Shown: positions 31,264-34,671 of the stretch, piece by piece
How positions within the stretch are numbered: position 1 is the stretch's first letter
Layout of the letters: every line of letters starts with the position of its first letter
Notes under the pieces: generated by a model
What the model saw: only the letters and a program-made list of their open reading frames with translations
What the model was told of the DNA's origin: nothing
The model's database searches: none
DNA from: Streptomyces lateritius
Lineage (GTDB): Bacteria; Actinomycetota; Actinomycetes; Streptomycetales; Streptomycetaceae
Direction of reading: 5' to 3'
NCBI RefSeq assembly: GCF_014649715.1
Contig: NZ_BMTO01000007.1
Location: forward strand, 31,595-66,265
Length of the DNA: 34,671 nucleotides
Made by a program: the position numbers and the translations under genes

Positions 31264-31935
31264 CTACTGCATCGGCGGAGCCGGGTGATGGCCCTGTCGA
31301 CTTGACGGTACGACTGGCGTAGGCAGGTCGAGAACGCGGGCGAGGGCGGCAACGACGGAGTGGGAGTGGTCGGGCAGCTGCCTGGAGGCCCATTCGGCTG
31401 TCAGCGCGAGGAAGTCGGCCAGGTCGCGCTCGACACCGCCCAGCAGACGGCGAAGCTCGATGGCCGGCAACTCGATCACTGGGCTGTCGCTCTGCTCGAC
31501 GTCGATGACCAGTCGGACGGTGTCACCAAAGAGCTCCGCCCCCGGGTCGGGGTCATGGCCGAAGAAGACCGGTCCACTACCGTCCAAGACCGTGCTCCAG
31601 TCACGCCAGTTCTCCAGCCCGTTGCAGCAGCCGGGAAGGAGTGTGACGCCTGTGGAGCTGTCCGTGACTCGCAGTCCGCCGGCCGCGAAGAGGCTGTCGA
31701 ACGTGAGCAGTCCGTGAAGGAACGATCCGAGCCGGTCAGCCGGCCGGGGCGGACGGTCGTCCCCCGCGTTGGGATCGGGGTCGATGTCGTTGCATTCGGC
31801 GATCCGCCTCACCGCTGTCCCAACCTCGGCAGAGGTGAGCCCACCGCTGAGTGCGAGATACCCGAACGGCTGACCCTCGGCGACGGGCCAGAAGGCGAAA
31901 CCGTCCGAAGCGTATGTCTCCAGGACGGGCTGCAT
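31264..31935 (-). CDS. Unrecognised protein with an LLPG-C-C motif
   Basis: 223 residues from ATG 31935 (MQPVLETYASDGFAFWPVAE); no strong ribosome-binding site, and a GTG three codons earlier is also possible. The middle part holds DRLGSFLHGLLTFDSLFAAG and TLLPGCCNGLENWRDWSTVL. The end holds VIDVEQSDSPVIELPAIELR and VERDLADFLALTAEWASRQL. The protein is acidic and soluble, without signal peptide or membrane helix. Size, acidity and the Trp/Asp-rich core resemble immunity-type or SMI1-like small proteins in character only; no family is claimed. Confidence 0.6.
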   Translation of the reverse strand: MQPVLETYASDGFAFWPVAEGQPFGYLALSGGLTSAEVGTAVRRIAECNDIDPDPNAGDDRPPRPADRLGSFLHGLLTFDSLFAAGGLRVTDSSTGVTLLPGCCNGLENWRDWSTVLDGSGPVFFGHDPDPGAELFGDTVRLVIDVEQSDSPVIELPAIELRRLLGGVERDLADFLALTAEWASRQLPDHSHSVVAALARVLDLPTPVVPSSRQGHHPAPPMQ

Positions 31936-32450
31936 CACGATCACACAGCAGAGTGTCCCGCATCCCTTCAGAACCGCCTCCCGATCAGGTCGGCGTCCTC
32001 GCCGCCGCCACAACCGAACAGCGAGGGAACCGGGTACGTCGGAGGGAGGTACTTCCCGGCGCGCCTCCACATGCACGCCGACCACGCGTGGCAGCCGGCC
32101 GCCCCCGGCTCAAAGGCGGAGCAGGCCGGGGTGCAACCGCCCGTCGGCTCCCGGCGTGCCCGGCACCATCGTCATACGCCCGACCACACGCCACGGCACC
32201 GGCCGGCCGGCTGCTCACGGCCGTCGCTTGCCCCGGCGGGGCGGTACCGATCGGGGGCACTCATGGCGTCGGGTGGCGCGGGTTGGCGTCAGCGGGAGCG
32301 GTTGGCGTTTACGGGAGCGGGTTGGCGCCATCGGCGCGTCAGCGGGTGCGGATGGGTTTTCGCAGGTCAGAGTCGACATAAGGGAATGAGCGTGCGGCGA
32401 TGGCGAGTTGCGGCTTGCAGGTGGAGCCACAGTGGTGCCATGATGGCGTC
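31936..32450. repeat. 515-bp intergenic stretch with a degenerate ~20-bp tandem repeat
   Basis: No gene was recognised. From about 32267 to 32345 a short unit recurs imperfectly: GCGGGTTGGCGTCA, GCGGGAGCGGTTGGCGTTTA, GGGAGCGGGTTGGCGCCATC, GCGTCAGCGGGTGCGGATGG. An AT-richer patch (about 32350-32390) just before the HicB-like gene probably holds its promoter. Confidence 0.45.
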
Positions 32451-32957
32451 ATGGACCTCACTCCGTATGTCGACACCCTCCGCCGCGAGCTCGCGGTAGC
32501 CGCCGAGGCCGGCGGTGACGAAGCCCGGGAGCTGGCGGAGCGGCTTACCGCTCCGTTGGAGTCGGCGGCCCGGCTGACCATGCTCAATGTGCTCTCCGCC
32601 GCGACGGCCGAGATCACCCGGGAGCTCGCCCCCGGCTCGGTCGACGTACGACTGCGCGGGCTCGATCCCGACTTCGTGGTGACGCCGGCGTCCGCCGCGG
32701 AGCCGGCCGTGCCCCCCGCCGAACCGCTCCAGGCCCCCGCCCCGCCCGAGGGTGACGAGGGTGGCACCGCGCGCGTCAATCTGCGGCTGCCGGCCCATCT
32801 GAAGGCCCGTGCCGAGGAGGCCGCGGCCCGTGAGGGGCTGTCGGTCAACGCGTGGCTGGTGCGTGCGGTGTCGGCCGCGGTCGACGGTGGGGCCCGGCCG
32901 CGTACGGCGCAGAAGACCCAGGCCCTCGGGCAGAGCTTCACGGGCTGGGTGCGCTAG
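32451..32957 (+). CDS. HicB-like ribbon-helix-helix protein
   Basis: 168 residues from the ATG giving MDLTPYVDTLRRELAVAAEA. The N-terminal ~80 residues are helical. A Pro/Ala/Glu-rich linker leads to a C-terminal ribbon-helix-helix: ARVNLRLPAHLKARAEEAAA, REGLSVNAWLVRAVSAAVDG. That segment is the DNA-binding fold of HicB-type antitoxins (N-L-R-L-P-x-x-L-K ... G-x-S-x-N-x-W). No HicA toxin gene is beside it. The following DUF4097 and ABC-ATPase genes form a familiar Streptomyces arrangement, so it is more likely a regulator of that set than half of a toxin-antitoxin pair. A hairpin follows at 32982-32996. Confidence 0.85.
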   Translation: MDLTPYVDTLRRELAVAAEAGGDEARELAERLTAPLESAARLTMLNVLSAATAEITRELAPGSVDVRLRGLDPDFVVTPASAAEPAVPPAEPLQAPAPPEGDEGGTARVNLRLPAHLKARAEEAAAREGLSVNAWLVRAVSAAVDGGARPRTAQKTQALGQSFTGWVR

Positions 32958-32981
32958 GTCGTGTCCGGAACGTAGCGCCGT

Positions 32982-32996
32982 CTGCCCGCAGGGCAG
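32982..32996 (+). terminator. Hairpin after the HicB-like gene
   Basis: CTGCCC-GCA-GGGCAG is a 6-bp stem with a 3-base loop, 24 bases after the stop. Confidence 0.45.
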
Positions 32997-32999
32997 GGC

Positions 33000-33160
33000 C
33001 CGCGGCGTCCGGTGCGTGCGATCGCAAGGCGGAGGGTCGCCCTCGTACCGGGCGTACTCGGGTGATCCCGACAACGCGGCGAGCGTGCGTGCCAGGCGTC
33101 GCTGGCCAGGCGTCGCGGGCCAGGCGGGACTTCACGGAAACGGCCTAGCCGCGCCTGGGC
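33000..33160. repeat. Structured intergenic element with repeated GGCCAGGCG units
   Basis: The gap 32958-33230 contains three adjacent near-copies of GCCAGGCGTCGC (33091-33128), a GTAC-CGGGC-GTAC palindrome and an AGGG-TCG-CCCT hairpin. From memory, similar sequence (CGTACTCGGG, TGATCCCGACAACGC) recurs between genes in Streptomyces chromosomes, so this is probably a dispersed intergenic repeat; that is recall, not a search result. Confidence 0.4.
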
Positions 33161-33230
33161 CCGCACCACTTCCACCCCATCACGTCCCACCAGCGGGGAC
33201 GTCTCGAAGACTCAAGAGGACGGGACAGCC

Positions 33231-34079
33231 ATGCCTTCTTTCGACACTCCCGAACCGATCTCGGTCACCGCGCGCGTGGAGGCCGGTTCCCTCCAGTTCA
33301 CCGCAGGCGACCGCCTCGACACCGTCGTGGAGGTGCGGCCCCGCGACGCGAAGAAGGACCAGGACGTGCGGTCGGCGGACCAGACCGAGGTCACCTACGC
33401 GAGCGGTGTGCTGAATGTCAGGACACCCAAGCCGAATCTGCTGGGCCTGGGCCGCACCGGCACCGTCGATGTGACGGTCGAACTGCCCGCGGGCTCGGAC
33501 GTCGACGCGAGCGGCGCCTGGGTCCAGGTGCTCGGTGAGGGCCGGCTCGGCGAGGTCCGGGTGAAGACCTCCTCCGGCGACGTCCGCCTGGACGCGACCG
33601 GTCCACTGAAGCTGACCGCGTCGCACGGTTCGATCACCGTGGACCGTATCGAGGGCATGGCGGAGATCACCACCAGCTCCGGCAGCATGCGCGTCGGCCT
33701 CGTCGACGGCCCCGCCGTCCTCAAGAATTCGCACGGCACCACGACCGTCGGCGCCGCGACCGGCGAGCTGCGGGTCAGCGGCGCCAACGGCGACATCGAG
33801 ATCCGGCGTGCCGAGGACTCGGTCACCGCCACCACCGCCCACGGCACCCTGCGCGTGGGCGAGATGGCCCGCGGTACCGCCCAGCTGGAGACCTCCTACG
33901 GCGCCATCGAGGTCGGAGTACGCGAGGGCACGGCCGCCTGGCTCGACATCAGCTCGGGCGCCGGCCAGGTGCGCAATGCGCTCACCTCGTCCCAGACCCC
34001 GGAGAAGACCGAGGACACCGTCAAGATCCGGGCCCGCACCCGGTACGGCAACATCGACATCCGCCGCGCCCGTCCCTGA
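33231..34079 (+). CDS. DUF4097-type beta-strand repeat protein
   Basis: 282 residues from an ATG. After MPSFDTPEPISVTARVEAGS the protein is a ladder of short strands with recurring S-S-G-D / S-H-G-S / A-N-G-D turns: VKTSSGDVRLDATGPLKLTA, SHGSITVDRIEGMAEITTSS, NSHGTTTVGAATGELRVSGA, NGDIEIRRAEDSVTATTAHG. This is the DUF4097 (putative adhesin-like) beta-solenoid pattern. It has no signal peptide or membrane helix, so it is probably cytosolic. It lies 44 bases before the ABC-ATPase gene and is likely co-transcribed with it. The molecular role is unknown. Confidence 0.9.
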   Translation: MPSFDTPEPISVTARVEAGSLQFTAGDRLDTVVEVRPRDAKKDQDVRSADQTEVTYASGVLNVRTPKPNLLGLGRTGTVDVTVELPAGSDVDASGAWVQVLGEGRLGEVRVKTSSGDVRLDATGPLKLTASHGSITVDRIEGMAEITTSSGSMRVGLVDGPAVLKNSHGTTTVGAATGELRVSGANGDIEIRRAEDSVTATTAHGTLRVGEMARGTAQLETSYGAIEVGVREGTAAWLDISSGAGQVRNALTSSQTPEKTEDTVKIRARTRYGNIDIRRARP

Positions 34080-34123
34080 CCGCTCCCCCAGCCACTTCAC
34101 CCCCTTTCGAACGGGAGGGCTCC

Positions 34124-34671
34124 ATGCCCTTGTCTGTCATGCCCACGTCCAGGCGCGGGAACGGTCCGCAGTCGCCCGCCGCCGTCTCCGCCGTCTCTCT
34201 GCGCAAGTCCTACGGCGACAAGACCGTCCTCGACGGCATCGATCTGCGCATCCCGGCCGGGTCCGTGTTCGCGCTGCTCGGCCCGAACGGCGCCGGCAAG
34301 ACCACCGCCGTCAAGATCCTCTCCACTCTCATCACCGCCGACGGCGGGCAGGCACAGGTCGCGGGCCACGACCTCGCCACCTCACCGGACGCCGTGCGGG
34401 CCGCGATCGGTGTCACCGGGCAGTTCTCCGCCGTCGACGGACTGATCACCGGCGAGGAGAACATGCTCCTCATGGCCGACCTGCACCACCTGTCCAAGCG
34501 CGAGGGACGGCGGGTCGCCACCGAACTCCTCACCCGCTTCGACCTGGCCGACGCCGCGAAGAAGCCCGCCTCCACCTACTCCGGCGGCATGAAGCGCCGC
34601 CTCGACATCGCCATGACCCTGGTCGGCAACCCCCAGATCATCTTCCTCGACGAACCCACCACCGGACTCGA
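34124..34671 (+). CDS. ABC transporter ATP-binding protein, DrrA-type (partial)
   Basis: It starts at ATG 34124 with GGGAGGGC upstream and runs off the window. The frame has no stop over 182 codons. Walker A is LLGPNGAGKTTAVKIL, the Q-loop region IGVTGQFSAVDGLITGEENM, the signature YSGGMKRRLDIAM and Walker B IIFLDEPTTGLD. The GQ(F/Y)-A-x-V-D-x-x-L-T-G-x-E-N segment is characteristic of daunorubicin-resistance (DrrA) ATPases, which energise a DrrB-type permease for drug or lipid export; the permease gene would be expected just downstream. The substrate cannot be told. Confidence 0.93.
   Translation, partial: MPLSVMPTSRRGNGPQSPAAVSAVSLRKSYGDKTVLDGIDLRIPAGSVFALLGPNGAGKTTAVKILSTLITADGGQAQVAGHDLATSPDAVRAAIGVTGQFSAVDGLITGEENMLLMADLHHLSKREGRRVATELLTRFDLADAAKKPASTYSGGMKRRLDIAMTLVGNPQIIFLDEPTTGL

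Noticed and set aside
32451..32957. HicAB toxin-antitoxin system
   Set aside because: Only the ribbon-helix-helix partner is present. No HicA-like gene of ~60-80 codons lies on either side.

Overview
The window is high-GC DNA with GTG and TTG starts, ATGA/GTGA stop-start overlaps and gene families typical of Streptomyces: an FG-GAP secreted protein, an Scr1-type HTH/DUF5753 regulator, a DUF6879 fragment, and a HicB-like / DUF4097 / DrrA-type ABC trio. It reads as a chromosomal segment carrying one accessory polysaccharide locus between ordinary flanking genes. No rRNA, tRNA or CRISPR array was seen.

Left flank (1-7386): the end of an FG-GAP secreted protein, a secreted beta-helix protein, a SnoaL-like protein, a PLDc_N/SHOCT membrane protein whose stop codon touches a heptanucleotide repeat array, a ClC-type chloride channel, a frameshifted M15-peptidase-like gene and unknown proteins.

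Polysaccharide locus (about 7416-27646): it has the parts of a Wzx/Wzy-dependent pathway. A WecA/MraY-like initiating transferase and a WecG/TagA transferase start the lipid-linked unit. One GT2 and two GT4-like glycosyltransferases extend it. Gmd and Fcl make GDP-L-fucose, and a WbpA-class dehydrogenase with an extended SDR epimerase/decarboxylase supplies UDP-sugars. Two FkbM and two other SAM methyltransferases may decorate it. A Wzx flippase and Wzy-like polymerase export and polymerise it. A fused Wzz/BY-kinase with a low-molecular-weight tyrosine phosphatase probably controls chain length, and an LCP protein probably attaches the chain to the wall. A long leftward series (26245 to 17786) reads SDR-wecA-wecG-[relics]-LCP-MT | wzz/BYK-fcl-PTP, with a hairpin at the bar. 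A second leftward operon (16511 to 11778) reads GT2-wzy-gmd-58-aa ORF-wzx. fkbM-GT-GT, the second fkbM and the dehydrogenase run rightward.

The locus carries traces of rearrangement. A decayed piece of wzz lies at its left edge (7416-7663). Between wecG and the LCP gene (23085-23355) lie a deleted fkbM and a scrap of glycosyltransferase, both resembling the intact fkbM-GT-GT operon at 8669-11684. An IS630-type transposase tail sits just past the right edge.

Right flank (28153-34671): a decaying block with amber stops and frameshifts (unknown protein, HTH/DUF5753 regulator, truncated DUF6879 protein), two unknown proteins sharing an LLPG-x-C motif, then the HicB-like, DUF4097 and ABC-ATPase genes; the last runs off the window.
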